Assembly: GCF_006711645.1 (NCBI RefSeq)
Contig: NZ_CP041247.1
Coordinates: 186,001-250,000 of the forward strand
Length of the DNA stretch: 64,000 nucleotides
Direction: 5' to 3'
DNA from: Klebsiella electrica
GTDB lineage: Bacteria > Pseudomonadota > Gammaproteobacteria > Enterobacterales > Enterobacteriaceae
The notes under the pieces are model-generated. The model had not been told where the DNA came from. It searched no databases and saw nothing but the letters and a program-made list of their open reading frames with translations. Both the position numbers and the translations under genes were made by a program. The stretch's first letter is position 1. Each line of letters begins with the position of its first letter. Below are positions 8,418-17,116 of the stretch, in pieces.

Positions 8418-9776
8418 TCAGGCTTTTTGCATATTTTCGGTTTTTGCCTGCGCAGGTATCGGCTGGCTCTTGCTTATCTTATATTTCACCAGCAGCGCGA
8501 TGGCGGATAAAAACGCCGGAATCGACAACAAGGTAAAGATGGTCACGAAGGAGAGTTGCGCCTGCATCAGGAAGGCTCCGCTGAAGGCGCCGAGGATGCC
8601 GCCAAACCGGCCGAGGCCCAGCATCCAGGCGACGCCGGTCGCCCGGCCCTGGGTGGGGTAAAATCCGGCGGCCAGGGCCGGCATTGATGACTGCGCGCCG
8701 TTCATAATACTGCCGGCAATAAAGACCATTACGCCCATCAGCACCAGGCTGTTGGTGGAGAAGCCGACCAGAAAGACGCAAATACCGGTCAGCAGCCAGC
8801 CTACGGCGACCACTTTATTGGGGTTCATTTTGTCCATCAGAGCGCCGAGGATCAGCACCCCGATACCGCCGCCCAGCGGGAAGAGCGCGGTGATAATCGA
8901 AGCCTGGCTCATTGACGCCCCGGTTTCGCGAATCAGCAGCGGAAGCCAGCTGGTCAATAAATAGAAAATCAGCAGCCCCAGAAAGTAGGTCATGCACAGC
9001 ATCATGGTACCGACGAGATAACGGGGGGAGAAAATGACGGCCAGGGCCGATTTGTCTTTCACCTGGCCGACTTCACGCAGCTCAAACTCAACCTGTTCAG
9101 GCAGCGGGGCGATACGACGCAGAATGGCGGCAATACGCTGCGATGGCTGGCGCTTGACCACCAGATAGCGCGCCGACTCCGGCAGTAAGAACACCAGCGC
9201 GACGGCAAGCAGCAGAGGCATCACGCCGCCCAGAATCAGGACGCTTTGCCAGCCGTAGTGCGGGATCATCCAGGCCGAGAGGAATCCACCCAGCGAAGAG
9301 CCCATCGGGAACCCGACAAACATCAGATTGACCAGCAAAGCGCGACGGCGTTCCGGCGCATACTCGCTCATCAGCGTTGCTGCGTTTGGCATGGCGGCGC
9401 CCAGCCCGAGGCCGGTCAGAAAGCGCAGCAGCGTCAGTTGATTGAGGCTGGTGGCGAAAGCGGTCAACAGACTAAAGCTTCCGAAAACCACAATTGACAT
9501 GAGCAGAACTTTTTTTCGGCCAATGCGGTCGGCCAACGGGCCTGCGGTCAGCGCCCCCACCGCCAGACCGACGAGCGCAGCGCTCATCACCGGGCCTAAC
9601 GCGGATTTTTCCACACCCCATTCCTGTACCAGGTCAGAGGCAATAAAGCCGATGATGGCGGTATCAAACCCGTCCATCGCGACGGTGATAAAACACAGGG
9701 CCAGAATCATCCACTGGTACTTCGTAAACGGATGTTCGTTGATAAAAGCCTGAATATCGATGGTTGTCTTATTCAT
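8418..9776 (-). CDS. MFS transporter, aromatic acid:H+ symporter (AAHS) family
   Basis: A 452-residue transporter with twelve predicted helices. The first helix carries DGFDTAIIGF, matching the AAHS signature of PcaK, BenK and MhpT, where its Asp residues are needed for aromatic-acid uptake. The MFS loop 2-3 motif appears as GPLADRIGRKKVL, and PESARYL ends helix 6. Start MNKTTID at 9776 is chosen because CCAGGAAT lies about 7 nt upstream; a longer frame to 9818 lacks a ribosome site. No ring-cleavage or hydroxylase genes adjoin it, so the substrate (for example 4-hydroxybenzoate or a phenylpropanoid) cannot be fixed. It has no counterpart at this site in E. coli K-12. Confidence 0.85.
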   Translation of the reverse strand: MNKTTIDIQAFINEHPFTKYQWMILALCFITVAMDGFDTAIIGFIASDLVQEWGVEKSALGPVMSAALVGLAVGALTAGPLADRIGRKKVLLMSIVVFGSFSLLTAFATSLNQLTLLRFLTGLGLGAAMPNAATLMSEYAPERRRALLVNLMFVGFPMGSSLGGFLSAWMIPHYGWQSVLILGGVMPLLLAVALVFLLPESARYLVVKRQPSQRIAAILRRIAPLPEQVEFELREVGQVKDKSALAVIFSPRYLVGTMMLCMTYFLGLLIFYLLTSWLPLLIRETGASMSQASIITALFPLGGGIGVLILGALMDKMNPNKVVAVGWLLTGICVFLVGFSTNSLVLMGVMVFIAGSIMNGAQSSMPALAAGFYPTQGRATGVAWMLGLGRFGGILGAFSGAFLMQAQLSFVTIFTLLSIPAFLSAIALLVKYKISKSQPIPAQAKTENMQKA

Positions 9777-10216
9777 ACAGCATTCCTGGCAGCCGGAGCG
9801 GGGGACGGTGTCGGGCAATTGCCGCCTCTCTCGCTGTCGTTAATGTGATTTGTGCGATAATCGAACGCATCGCCGTTAATCGCTCATTTATCAAACCACT
9901 GAACCTGGCCTCAGGCAACGCAACTGGCCCAGGAAGCGTGCGATTATCGTTCGCTTTCACGGGTTCGACGCGCAAGAATTATTTTATTTACATTAAAATC
10001 ATGATGTTACTGACTATTCTCGCCGGGCGAGTTATGGCGTTAATTGTGATGGGCTTAACAGACGCTGGCGATCGCCCGTCAAACGCCGCGAACGGTGCTT
10101 TTCCTGCGTAAGATTGTCAGGAAAGAGTATCCTGCAAGGCCGACCTGGACTATCCTTGTCAGCGTCTGGCACGCGCGTGTCCGCGTGCGCTTTTTTTGGC
10201 TGAAAGGAGTAAAAAA
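9777..10216. other. 440-bp divergent intergenic region (transporter / yiaF)
   Basis: No convincing coding frame is present. The left part should contain the transporter promoter; TTAATGTGATTTGTGCGATAA near 9839-9860 is a weak CRP-like palindrome. The right part ends in a strong terminator directly in front of yiaF (separate entry), suggesting a short transcript or attenuated leader. A TAAAAT at 9994-9999 could be a -10 element but lacks a clear -35 partner. Confidence 0.4.
10168..10197 (+). terminator. Intrinsic terminator in front of yiaF
   Basis: GCACGCG (10169-10175) pairs with CGCGTGC (10182-10188), followed by GC and seven T's (10191-10197). It ends only 5 nt before the yiaF ribosome binding site, so a transcript entering from upstream would end here unless antiterminated. 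Confidence 0.8.
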
Positions 10217-10927
10217 ATGGCGACAGGAAAGTCCTGCTCTCGCTGGTTTGCGGCTATTGCGGCCTTATTAATGGTGGTTAGCCTGAGTGGGTGTTTCGAT
10301 AAAGAAGGCGATCAGCGCAAAGCGTTTATCGACTTCCTGCAAAATACGGCAATGCGTAGCGGCGAACGTCTGCCGACGCTGACTGCCGATCAGAAAAAAC
10401 AGTTTGGTCCTTTTGTTTCCGATTACGCGGTGATTTACGGCTATTCACAGCAGGTAAGTCAGGCTATGGATGCGGGTCTGCGTCCGGTCGTAGACAGCGT
10501 GAATGCGATTCGCGTGGCGCAGGATTATGTGACTCAGCGTGAACCGCTGCGTCAGGCAAACGGCGCGCTGGGCGTGCTGAGCCAGCAGCTGGAAAATGCG
10601 AAAATGCAGGCCGATGGCGCACATAGCGCGCTGAAGCAGAGCGACGATCTGAAACCGGTCTTTGACCAGGTTTACAGCAAAGTCGTGACCGCCCCAGCGA
10701 ACGCACTGCAGCCGCTGATTCCTGCTGCGCAGGTCTTTACTCAGCAACTGGTGCAGGTGGGTGATTTTATCGCTCAGCAAAATGCTCAGGTGAGCTTCGT
10801 GGCAAACGGGATTCAGTTCCCGACCTCGCAGCAGGCCAGCCAGTATAACGCTCTGATTGGCCCGCTGGCTGCCCAGCATCAGGCTTTCAACCAGGCGTGG
10901 ACGGCGGCGGTTAACGCAACGCGTTAA
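10217..10927 (+). CDS. yiaF: DUF3053 lipoprotein YiaF
   Basis: A 236-residue lipoprotein: signal peptide MATGKSCSRWFAAIAALLMVVSLSGC with lipobox LSGC and acylated Cys near residue 26, then a mostly helical, Gln/Ala-rich domain (DKEGDQRKAFIDFLQNT...) of the DUF3053 family. AAAGGAG at 10203-10209 fixes ATG 10217. The Asp after Cys (FDKE is +2/+3) leaves sorting ambiguous. Synteny next to ghrB supports yiaF. Function is not established. Confidence 0.9.
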   Translation: MATGKSCSRWFAAIAALLMVVSLSGCFDKEGDQRKAFIDFLQNTAMRSGERLPTLTADQKKQFGPFVSDYAVIYGYSQQVSQAMDAGLRPVVDSVNAIRVAQDYVTQREPLRQANGALGVLSQQLENAKMQADGAHSALKQSDDLKPVFDQVYSKVVTAPANALQPLIPAAQVFTQQLVQVGDFIAQQNAQVSFVANGIQFPTSQQASQYNALIGPLAAQHQAFNQAWTAAVNATR

Positions 10928-10935
10928 CCGGTTCG

Positions 10936-10972
10936 CCAACCCGGGTCAGGCGTTGACCTCGACCCGGGTCGC
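10936..10972. terminator. GC-rich inverted repeat between convergent yiaF and ghrB
   Basis: ACCCGGGTC (10939-10947) and GACCCGGGT (10961-10969) form a perfect 9-bp stem. There is no T tract, so it may stall or protect transcripts rather than terminate them intrinsically. Confidence 0.5.
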
Positions 10973-10984
10973 TTCAGCTTACCC

Positions 10985-11956
10985 TCACTTCACCTGCGGG
11001 TTGACGCAGTTCTTCTCAACCTTGCCATTCAGCGCATCAATCAAATTGTCTACCGCACAAGCCGCCATATTGTAGCGGGTATCATGAGTGGCAGAACCGA
11101 TATGCGGCAGCGCGACGACGTTCGGCAGGCTTAATAGCGGCGACTCTTTCGCCAGTGGCTCCTGCTCGAAAACGTCCAGACCCGCCGCGTGGATTTGGCC
11201 ATTCTGCAACGCGGCAATCAACGCCTTCTCATCGACAACCGGGCCGCGCCCCGCATTGATAAAGATGGCGGAGGGCTTCATTCTGGCGAATTTTTCCGCG
11301 TTGAACAGGTGGTGAGTTTCGGCGGTCAGCGGCAGAATCAGACAGACAAAGTCGGCTTCCTGCAGCAGCGTATCCAGATCGCAGTAACGCGCGTTAAAAC
11401 GTTCTTCCGCCTGCGGGTGGCGGCTGCGGGCGTTATACAGAATCGGCATGCCAAAACCGGCGTGCGCGCGCTGCGCCAGGGCCATCCCGATACGGCCCAT
11501 GCCGACGATCCCCAGCGTTTTATGGTGCACATCGCTGCCGAACCAGTCCGGGCCGATGCTTTTCGTCCACTCCCCGGCTTTCACCCGGTTAGCCACCTCC
11601 ACCACCCGACGGGAAGTGCTGAGCACCAGCGCCATCACCGTATCGGCAACGGTTTCGGTCAGCACGGTCGGCGTATGCATCAGCAGCACCTTGCGCGCAT
11701 TCAGCGCCCCAACGTCGAAGTTGTCATAGCCGACGGAAATGGTGGAGGTCGCACGAAGCCTGGGCATTTTCTCCAGTAACGCGGCGTCAACTTTTTCGCT
11801 CGACCCCAGCAGACCTTCCGCCTGGGCAAAGGCTTCCGCATGCTGCTGGACGGTGTCAGGGCTCAGGTTTTTCACCCGAGTGACGGTAAAGTGTTTTTCC
11901 AGACGTTGCTGCAGGTCGTCGGGAAGCGTTTTATAGAGAATAACGGACGGCTTCAT
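10985..11956 (-). CDS. ghrB: 2-ketogluconate / hydroxypyruvate / glyoxylate reductase (KguD-type GhrB)
   Basis: A 323-residue NAD(P)H-dependent D-2-hydroxyacid dehydrogenase, close to E. coli GhrB throughout. The Rossmann motif [16 protein letters not shown] lies near residue 150; the catalytic set is R ([11 protein letters not shown]), E (DVFEQEP) and H (LPHIGSATH). E. coli GhrB reduces glyoxylate, hydroxypyruvate and 2-ketogluconate. Here it is the last gene, 24 bp after kguT, of a regulator-kguE-K-T cluster; the matching Pseudomonas operon ends in kguD, which reduces 2-keto-6-phosphogluconate to 6-phosphogluconate. That makes the phosphorylated sugar a likely in vivo substrate (inference). 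Confidence 0.93.
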   Translation of the reverse strand: MKPSVILYKTLPDDLQQRLEKHFTVTRVKNLSPDTVQQHAEAFAQAEGLLGSSEKVDAALLEKMPRLRATSTISVGYDNFDVGALNARKVLLMHTPTVLTETVADTVMALVLSTSRRVVEVANRVKAGEWTKSIGPDWFGSDVHHKTLGIVGMGRIGMALAQRAHAGFGMPILYNARSRHPQAEERFNARYCDLDTLLQEADFVCLILPLTAETHHLFNAEKFARMKPSAIFINAGRGPVVDEKALIAALQNGQIHAAGLDVFEQEPLAKESPLLSLPNVVALPHIGSATHDTRYNMAACAVDNLIDALNGKVEKNCVNPQVK

Positions 11957-11980
11957 GCGGATCTCCGTAAGTAGTAAAGG

Positions 11981-13261
11981 TCAGGCGTGACGAGCGCCGA
12001 TAGGGAGCTTTTGATTGTTAGCAGGCTTAACAATTAAAGTAAGCCATACCGAGGCAAAAAGCGCCACTCCCATGAAAATGTATGAGGCTGACGGACTACC
12101 GGTGGTGCCGTTCAGGTAGCCTACAAACCACGAGCCAAAGAATGAACCTAATGCCCCCATGCTGTTGATGAGCGCCATTGCGCCGCCGGCGACGTTACGC
12201 GGCAGCATTTCCGGAATGATGGCGAAGAACGGGCCGTAAGGGGCGTACATTGCCGCGCCGGCAATCACCAGCAGCGTATAAGAGGCCCAGAAATGGTTAG
12301 CGCCGACGGCCCAGGAGCCGATAAAAGCCAGCCCGCCAATCAGCAGCAGCGGCCAGACGAACAGTTTACGGTTCTGCATCTTATCGGACGCCCAGGAGAC
12401 GACGATCATCGCAATCGTCGCGGCCAGATAAGGCACCGAAGAGAGCCAGCCGACTTCCACCATCCCCATATTGACGCCGCCGCTGCGGATAATTGACGGC
12501 AGCCACAGAACAAAACCGTACACGCCGATGCTCCAGGCAAAATACTGCATGCACAGCAGAATGACGTTACGTGAGCGGAAGGCTTCGCCGTAGTTACGCA
12601 CGGCTTTAATACCCTGCTGTTCGCTCTCCAGCTGCGCCTGCAGCGCGGCTTTTTCGTTTTCCGACAGCCAGTTCACCTGCGACGGTTTATCTTTGACCAG
12701 CACCCACCAGCAGAAGGCCCAGAGGACGGCCGGAACGCCTTCAATAATAAACATTTCACGCCAGCCGAAGGACTGAATCAGGTAACCGGAGACCACCGAC
12801 ATCCACAGTACCGTGACCGGATTCCCAAGGATTAAGAAGGTGTTGGCGCGTGAACGTTCTGATTTGGTAAACCAGTTACTGATGTAAATCAGCATCGTCG
12901 GCATGACGGCCGCTTCAACGACGCCGAGAATAAAACGGATCGCCGCCAGCGCCGGAATATTGTGCACCATCCCGGTCAGCGAGGCGCAGGCGCCCCACAG
13001 GATCAGGCAGATGAAAATCAACTTACGTACACTACGGCGTTCAGCATAAATCGCCCCCGGGATCTGGAAGAAGAAATAACCGAGGAAGAAAAGGGCGCCA
13101 AGAAGCGATGAGATACCTTTGGTAATGCCTAAATCTTCCGTAATGCCCGCTGCCGAAGCAAAACTGAAGTTTGCGCGATCAAGATACGCCAGGCTATACG
13201 TGATAAACACGATAGGCATGATGTACCACCAGCGTTTGGTTGCATTGGTAGAGCTGTTCAT
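11981..13261 (-). CDS. kguT: MFS 2-ketogluconate transporter (KguT-like)
   Basis: A 426-residue member of the anion:cation symporter branch of MFS, which includes hexuronate and ketogluconate carriers. It has the typical N-terminus RWWYIMPIVFITYSLAYLDRANFSFA and twelve predicted helices with a long cytoplasmic loop in the middle (DKPSQVNWLSENEKAALQAQLE). ATG 13261 is preferred over the longer frame (13288), because GAGG lies 7 nt upstream. It lies between kguK and ghrB in one direction. Substrate is inferred from gene order identical to Pseudomonas kguEKTD. Confidence 0.82.
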   Translation of the reverse strand: MNSSTNATKRWWYIMPIVFITYSLAYLDRANFSFASAAGITEDLGITKGISSLLGALFFLGYFFFQIPGAIYAERRSVRKLIFICLILWGACASLTGMVHNIPALAAIRFILGVVEAAVMPTMLIYISNWFTKSERSRANTFLILGNPVTVLWMSVVSGYLIQSFGWREMFIIEGVPAVLWAFCWWVLVKDKPSQVNWLSENEKAALQAQLESEQQGIKAVRNYGEAFRSRNVILLCMQYFAWSIGVYGFVLWLPSIIRSGGVNMGMVEVGWLSSVPYLAATIAMIVVSWASDKMQNRKLFVWPLLLIGGLAFIGSWAVGANHFWASYTLLVIAGAAMYAPYGPFFAIIPEMLPRNVAGGAMALINSMGALGSFFGSWFVGYLNGTTGSPSASYIFMGVALFASVWLTLIVKPANNQKLPIGARHA

Positions 13262-13345
13262 AGGCTTGCCTCTAAAGTTGAGGTTCATGACGCCGCCGCC
13301 GTATGTAGGGTACAGAGGAGGCCGTTATTATTACGCCGGTCCGGG

Positions 13346-14284
13346 CTATTCGCCCAGCGCCCCGCGTGTGGGTAATCCTTCGCTGTCGCCCTGGACCTGA
13401 ATGGCCAGCGCGCCAATTTTGTTGCCGCGCCGTATCGCTTGTTGCAGCGTTTTGCCCTCCAGCAGAGCGCTAATCACGCCGACGGCAAAACCATCGCCGG
13501 CGCCCACGGTATCGACGACGTTATCGACTTTGACGGCTGCGACGGCGCCCTGTTCGCCCGCGGCGGTTTTGAACCAGGCGCCGTCGCTGCCGGTTTTAAT
13601 GATCACGGCCTGAACGCCGCGCGTGAGATAGAAATCGGCAATCCCTTGCGGAGTTTGTTGGCCGGTGAGGATCATGCCTTCTTTGATGCCCGGCAGAACC
13701 CAGTCGGCCTGAAAGGCGAGGTGATTGAGTTTTTCCACCATCTCGGCTTCGCTTTTCCACAGCACCGGGCGCAGATTCGGATCGAACGAGATAGTCTTCC
13801 CCTGGGCCTTCATGGCGGCGGCGGCTTGCTCCAGCAGAGCGTATGAACTCTCCGACAGCGCGGCGGCCACGCCGCTGAGGTGCAGATGGCGAGCGCTGGC
13901 GAAGTAATCGGCGCGAAAATCCTCTGGCGACAGATGGCTGGCGGCGGAACCTTTGCGGAAGTATTCCACAATGGGATCGGTTCCATTTTCAACTTTAGAT
14001 TTCATCTGAAAGCCGGTTGCGTAGCGGCTGTCTTCACGGACGCCGCGCGCATCAATCCCTTCTTTGGCCAACGAACGAAGGACAAAGCGGCCGAAACTGT
14101 CTTGACCCACGCGGCTAACCCAGCCGACTTTCAGCCCCAGACGAGCCAGGCCGGTGGCGACATTCAGCTCCGCGCCGGCGACGCGTTTCATAAAGTGTTC
14201 TACTTCGGCCAGATCGCCGCTTTCCGTCGCGACAAACATCGCCATCGCTTCGCCGATGGTGACGACATCTAATGTGTTTTCCAT
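13346..14284 (-). CDS. kguK: PfkB-family 2-ketogluconate kinase (KguK)
   Basis: A 312-residue ribokinase/PfkB kinase. N-terminal substrate-lid features include GEAMAMFVA and the GAELNVATGLARLG signature; the C-terminal signature DTVGAGDGFAVG (about residue 258-269) carries the catalytic base Asp and anion hole. It resembles 2-keto-3-deoxygluconate kinases, and indeed kdgK at the other end of the window is a relative; operon position beside kguE, kguT and ghrB favours 2-ketogluconate to 2-keto-6-phosphogluconate. Only 3 bp separate it from kguE, so translation is probably coupled. Confidence 0.82.
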   Translation of the reverse strand: MENTLDVVTIGEAMAMFVATESGDLAEVEHFMKRVAGAELNVATGLARLGLKVGWVSRVGQDSFGRFVLRSLAKEGIDARGVREDSRYATGFQMKSKVENGTDPIVEYFRKGSAASHLSPEDFRADYFASARHLHLSGVAAALSESSYALLEQAAAAMKAQGKTISFDPNLRPVLWKSEAEMVEKLNHLAFQADWVLPGIKEGMILTGQQTPQGIADFYLTRGVQAVIIKTGSDGAWFKTAAGEQGAVAAVKVDNVVDTVGAGDGFAVGVISALLEGKTLQQAIRRGNKIGALAIQVQGDSEGLPTRGALGE

Positions 14285-14287
14285 GAC

Positions 14288-15037
14288 TTATTCCTCGCGT
14301 AACAAATTCACATAGCGACGGGTGACGGCCGTCAGATCGTGACCCACCAGCGGAAATTCGATCCCGCGTGGGGCATCGGCAGGCAGGTTGGCGAGCAGCG
14401 CCAGCCAGCGAGCAGGGGCCTCGTCAGGAGGGACGGCGCGAAAGTGCGCATGATGCGGCTCTGCGGCTTTGACGTGGATGTAGCTGACGGCGGGCGCCAG
14501 ATGACGTGCGGCCTCTTCCGGCGAATCGCCGACCCACAGCCAGTTACCCATGTCGAAGGTCAGCGTGACGGGCAGCTGATTCACCCGACAGGCGGCTTTA
14601 AAGCGCTGCATTGGCGCAAGCTGGCCGCAGTCGGTCTGGTCGTTTTCTACCACCAGCGTCATGCCGCTCTCCTGCAGGATGCGGCGCAGCGATTCCAGAC
14701 TGTTGTTATGGGTAAAATGGCCGAGCGACAGTTTTAACCACAGGGCGTTAAGGGTCTGCGCTTCCTGCAACAGCGTCGGCAGACGCGGGTTAAGCGCACC
14801 ATTCGCTTCAAACAAGGCTTCCGGTGCGGAGTAGCAGGTCAGCAGGTTGTGGTGCTCGATGGTGGCGGCCAGCGCTGGCAACTGCTTGAGCTCGTCGGCG
14901 CTGAATAGCTCGCGGCGAATCTCCACGCCATCGGCGCCGGATCCGGCGATAAACGGCAGTACGGCGGACTGACCGCCAAGTTCTTTAAGGCAATCATGAC
15001 CATAGGCGGCGGTCACGACAATAATTTTTCTGGCCAT
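14288..15037 (-). CDS. kguE: KguE-like sugar epimerase/isomerase (TIM barrel)
   Basis: A 249-residue protein of the xylose-isomerase-like TIM-barrel family. The metal-binding residues expected at barrel strands are seen in GVEIRRE (Glu), VVENDQT (Glu), TFDMGNW (Asp) and IHVKAAE/GIEFPLVG (His, Glu). In Pseudomonas, kguE opens the ketogluconate operon and encodes a putative epimerase of unclear reaction. GGGAG about 8 nt before ATG 15037 fixes the start. First gene after the PtxS-like operator. Confidence 0.75.
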   Translation of the reverse strand: MARKIIVVTAAYGHDCLKELGGQSAVLPFIAGSGADGVEIRRELFSADELKQLPALAATIEHHNLLTCYSAPEALFEANGALNPRLPTLLQEAQTLNALWLKLSLGHFTHNNSLESLRRILQESGMTLVVENDQTDCGQLAPMQRFKAACRVNQLPVTLTFDMGNWLWVGDSPEEAARHLAPAVSYIHVKAAEPHHAHFRAVPPDEAPARWLALLANLPADAPRGIEFPLVGHDLTAVTRRYVNLLREE

Positions 15038-15085
15038 CTGACAAACTCCCGGTAGCGCTGTAGCGAATCACACTATTACGCTAGA

Positions 15086-15099
15086 TGGTACCGGTTCCA
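15086..15099. promoter_or_regulatory. PtxS/LacI-type operator upstream of kguE
   Basis: TGGTACCGGTTCCA is a near-perfect 14-bp palindrome (one mismatch) with the central CCGG typical of LacI-family operators, and it resembles the Pseudomonas PtxS site TGAAACCGGTTTCA. It lies 48 bp before the kguE start, where a bound repressor would block the kgu promoter. 2-Ketogluconate releases PtxS in Pseudomonas; the same ligand is inferred. Confidence 0.65.
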
Positions 15100-15147
15100 A
15101 AGAAAAGCAGAGGATGTCTAATTTATGATCACCATCACGAAGGAAGG

Positions 15148-16164
15148 TTAGCGGGAGGTCGATCCCCGCACGATCAGCTCGCCGGAGAAGACCCGTTCGC
15201 AGATGGGGTCGGTAGTGCCTTCAATCCGGCGCACCACCTGCTCAACCGCGGCATAGCCAATCTGCCACGTGGGCTGTTTGAGCGTGGTAATACCCACGCC
15301 CGCCAGCTCCGCCCACTCCAGTTCATCGAAGCCGAGCAGGCCGATGTCGCTGCCCCAGACCAGGTCGATTCGCTTGAGTGCGCGCGCAACCTGTAGCGTC
15401 AGGGCGCCGTTGGCGGAAATCAGCGCCTTGCGCATGCCGCGGTGGCGGGAGTGGAACTGGCGCAGCACCGTATCGAGCATGGCGCCGTCGTTGAGTGGAA
15501 CTTCCGCGTTTTCCGCGACGATGCCGCTGTAGCGCTGGAGGGTGGCGCGAAACGCGCTCAGGCGTTCGCGACGGGTGTTCACCGAACCGAGCGGCTCGCT
15601 GAGGAACAGCAGGGCTTCAAATCCTTTCTCCACCAGATGTTCTGTGGCGGTGGTCGCGGCCTGGGTGTTGTCCAGACCGACGACATCACAGGCGAAGTCC
15701 GGGATTTTGCGGTCAATGAGCACCATCGGCAGCGCCGACTGCTGCAGGCGATTCAGCCCCTCTTCACGCATTCCGACGGCGTTGACCACGATCCCCTCAA
15801 CCTGGTAGCTGCGCAGCAGGTCGAGATAGTGCAGCTCCTGGTTGAGCTCGTTATTGGTATTACACACCAGCAGAGTGAAGCCCTTTTCACGACAGGCCGC
15901 TTCGATGCCGCTGAGAACATTGACCGAGTAGGGGTTGGTGATATCGGCGATGATCAGGCCAATCAGCCGGGTACGACCATGTTTCAGGCCGCGGGCCATC
16001 AGGCTGGGGCGGTAGTTGAGTTCGGCAATCGCTTTTTCAATGCGCGCCAGCAGGTCATCGGAAAGCAGGTGCTTCTCGCCATTGAGGTAGCGTGAAATGC
16101 TGGTTTTGCCGGTGTTTGCGGCTTTCGCCACATCGCTAATGGTTGCTCGCGCCGCTTTCGCCAT
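15148..16164 (-). CDS. ptxS: LacI-family regulator of 2-ketogluconate genes (PtxS-like)
   Basis: A 338-residue LacI/GalR repressor. The N-terminal helix-turn-helix reads ATISDVAKAANTGKTSISRYLNG, followed by the hinge helix region YRPSLMARGLKHGRTRLIG and a periplasmic-binding-protein-like effector domain (LIIADITNPYSVNVLSGIE...). AAAGGA 7 nt before ATG 16164 supports the start. It is codirectional with and directly upstream of kguE, as ptxS is in Pseudomonas, and the CCGG palindrome lies between them. Repression of kguEKT-ghrB is inferred; no second operator was found before this gene. Confidence 0.8.
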   Translation of the reverse strand: MAKAARATISDVAKAANTGKTSISRYLNGEKHLLSDDLLARIEKAIAELNYRPSLMARGLKHGRTRLIGLIIADITNPYSVNVLSGIEAACREKGFTLLVCNTNNELNQELHYLDLLRSYQVEGIVVNAVGMREEGLNRLQQSALPMVLIDRKIPDFACDVVGLDNTQAATTATEHLVEKGFEALLFLSEPLGSVNTRRERLSAFRATLQRYSGIVAENAEVPLNDGAMLDTVLRQFHSRHRGMRKALISANGALTLQVARALKRIDLVWGSDIGLLGFDELEWAELAGVGITTLKQPTWQIGYAAVEQVVRRIEGTTDPICERVFSGELIVRGSTSR

Positions 16165-16229
16165 GATGGCTTCCTTTGCTGAAATCTGGAGAACACCTTA
16201 GCGCGAAAATCTGCTATATCAAGCATTTT

Positions 16230-16254
16230 GCCCGGCAAGCGGCGCTTACCGGGC
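16230..16254. repeat. REP-like palindrome between ptxS-like gene and yiaD
   Basis: GCCCGGCAAGC and CGCTTACCGGGC form an imperfect hairpin of the sequence type of enterobacterial REP/BIME units. It lies downstream of yiaD; on the minus strand the stem is followed by AAAATG rather than a T run, so it is more likely an mRNA-stabilising REP than a classic terminator. Confidence 0.6.
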
Positions 16255-16287
16255 GAAGGAGACGGCGGTCGCGGTCGACTGCCGGAC

Positions 16288-16950
16288 TTACTGGAGCGGA
16301 CTCAGGGTGATTTCTACGCGACGGTTTTGCGCTTTCCCTTCCGTCGTGCTGTTGCTGGCGATAGGGTTCGCCGGGCCCATGCCGCTGGTGCGAATACGGT
16401 TTGCCGTCACGCCCTGGGTGATGAGGGCGCTGGCCACGCTGTCGGCACGTTGCTGCGACAGGCGCATATTCAGTTCCTGACTGCCGGTGCTGTCGGTATA
16501 GCCCACGACGTTAACCGCGGTTTTCTCATACTCTTTCAGCACCATGGCCACGCCGGTGAGGGTGTTTGCTCCGGCCGGTTTCAGGTTGGCGCTGCTGCTG
16601 TCAAAGGTGACATTATTTGGCATGTTCAGCACGATGTTATCGCCATTTCGCGTCACGCTGACGCCCGTTCCCTGCATTTTCTCGCGCAGTTTTGCTTCCT
16701 GCACATCCATGTAATAACCGATGCCGCCGCCCAGCGCCGCACCGGCCGCTGCGCCAATCAGCGCGCCTTTGCCGCGATCTTTTTTCGACGAGGAGAGTGC
16801 GCCGACGCCCGCGCCGACCAGCGAGCCGATCCCGGCGCCGATGCCGGATTTCCCGGCTTCACGTTCGCCGCTATACGGGTTGGTGGTACAGCCAGAAATC
16901 GCCAGGGTGCCGCTAACCACAGCCGCAATCATGAGTACGCGTTTTTTCAT
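16288..16950 (-). CDS. yiaD: OmpA-family outer-membrane lipoprotein YiaD
   Basis: A 220-residue lipoprotein with signal peptide MKKRVLMIAAVVSGTLAISGC (lipobox AISGC). A glycine-zipper segment (GIGAGIGSLVGAGVGAL, GALIGAAAGAALGGGIGYY, about 37-85) precedes an OmpA_C peptidoglycan-binding domain (about 110-220) with VVGYTDSTGSQELNMRLSQQRADSVASAL and NRRVEI. In E. coli, YiaD is a multicopy suppressor of a temperature-sensitive BamB-related defect; its exact role is unclear. AAGGAAAGAAG precedes ATG 16950. It is divergent from bisC. Confidence 0.95.
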   Translation of the reverse strand: MKKRVLMIAAVVSGTLAISGCTTNPYSGEREAGKSGIGAGIGSLVGAGVGALSSSKKDRGKGALIGAAAGAALGGGIGYYMDVQEAKLREKMQGTGVSVTRNGDNIVLNMPNNVTFDSSSANLKPAGANTLTGVAMVLKEYEKTAVNVVGYTDSTGSQELNMRLSQQRADSVASALITQGVTANRIRTSGMGPANPIASNSTTEGKAQNRRVEITLSPLQ

Positions 16951-17116
16951 CTTCTTTCCTTAATCCTTTTTATTCTTTGTCACAGCGTGCGTGACGGTTG
17001 ATTATGACGTCCCGTTACGTAGAAAATTCCCCGGACCGGCACTCTTTTTGTAAATAACATTGAACGGTCATGTCACAGGCCGTCACAACCCTGCATTCGC
17101 TGACCAGGAGCTCGCT

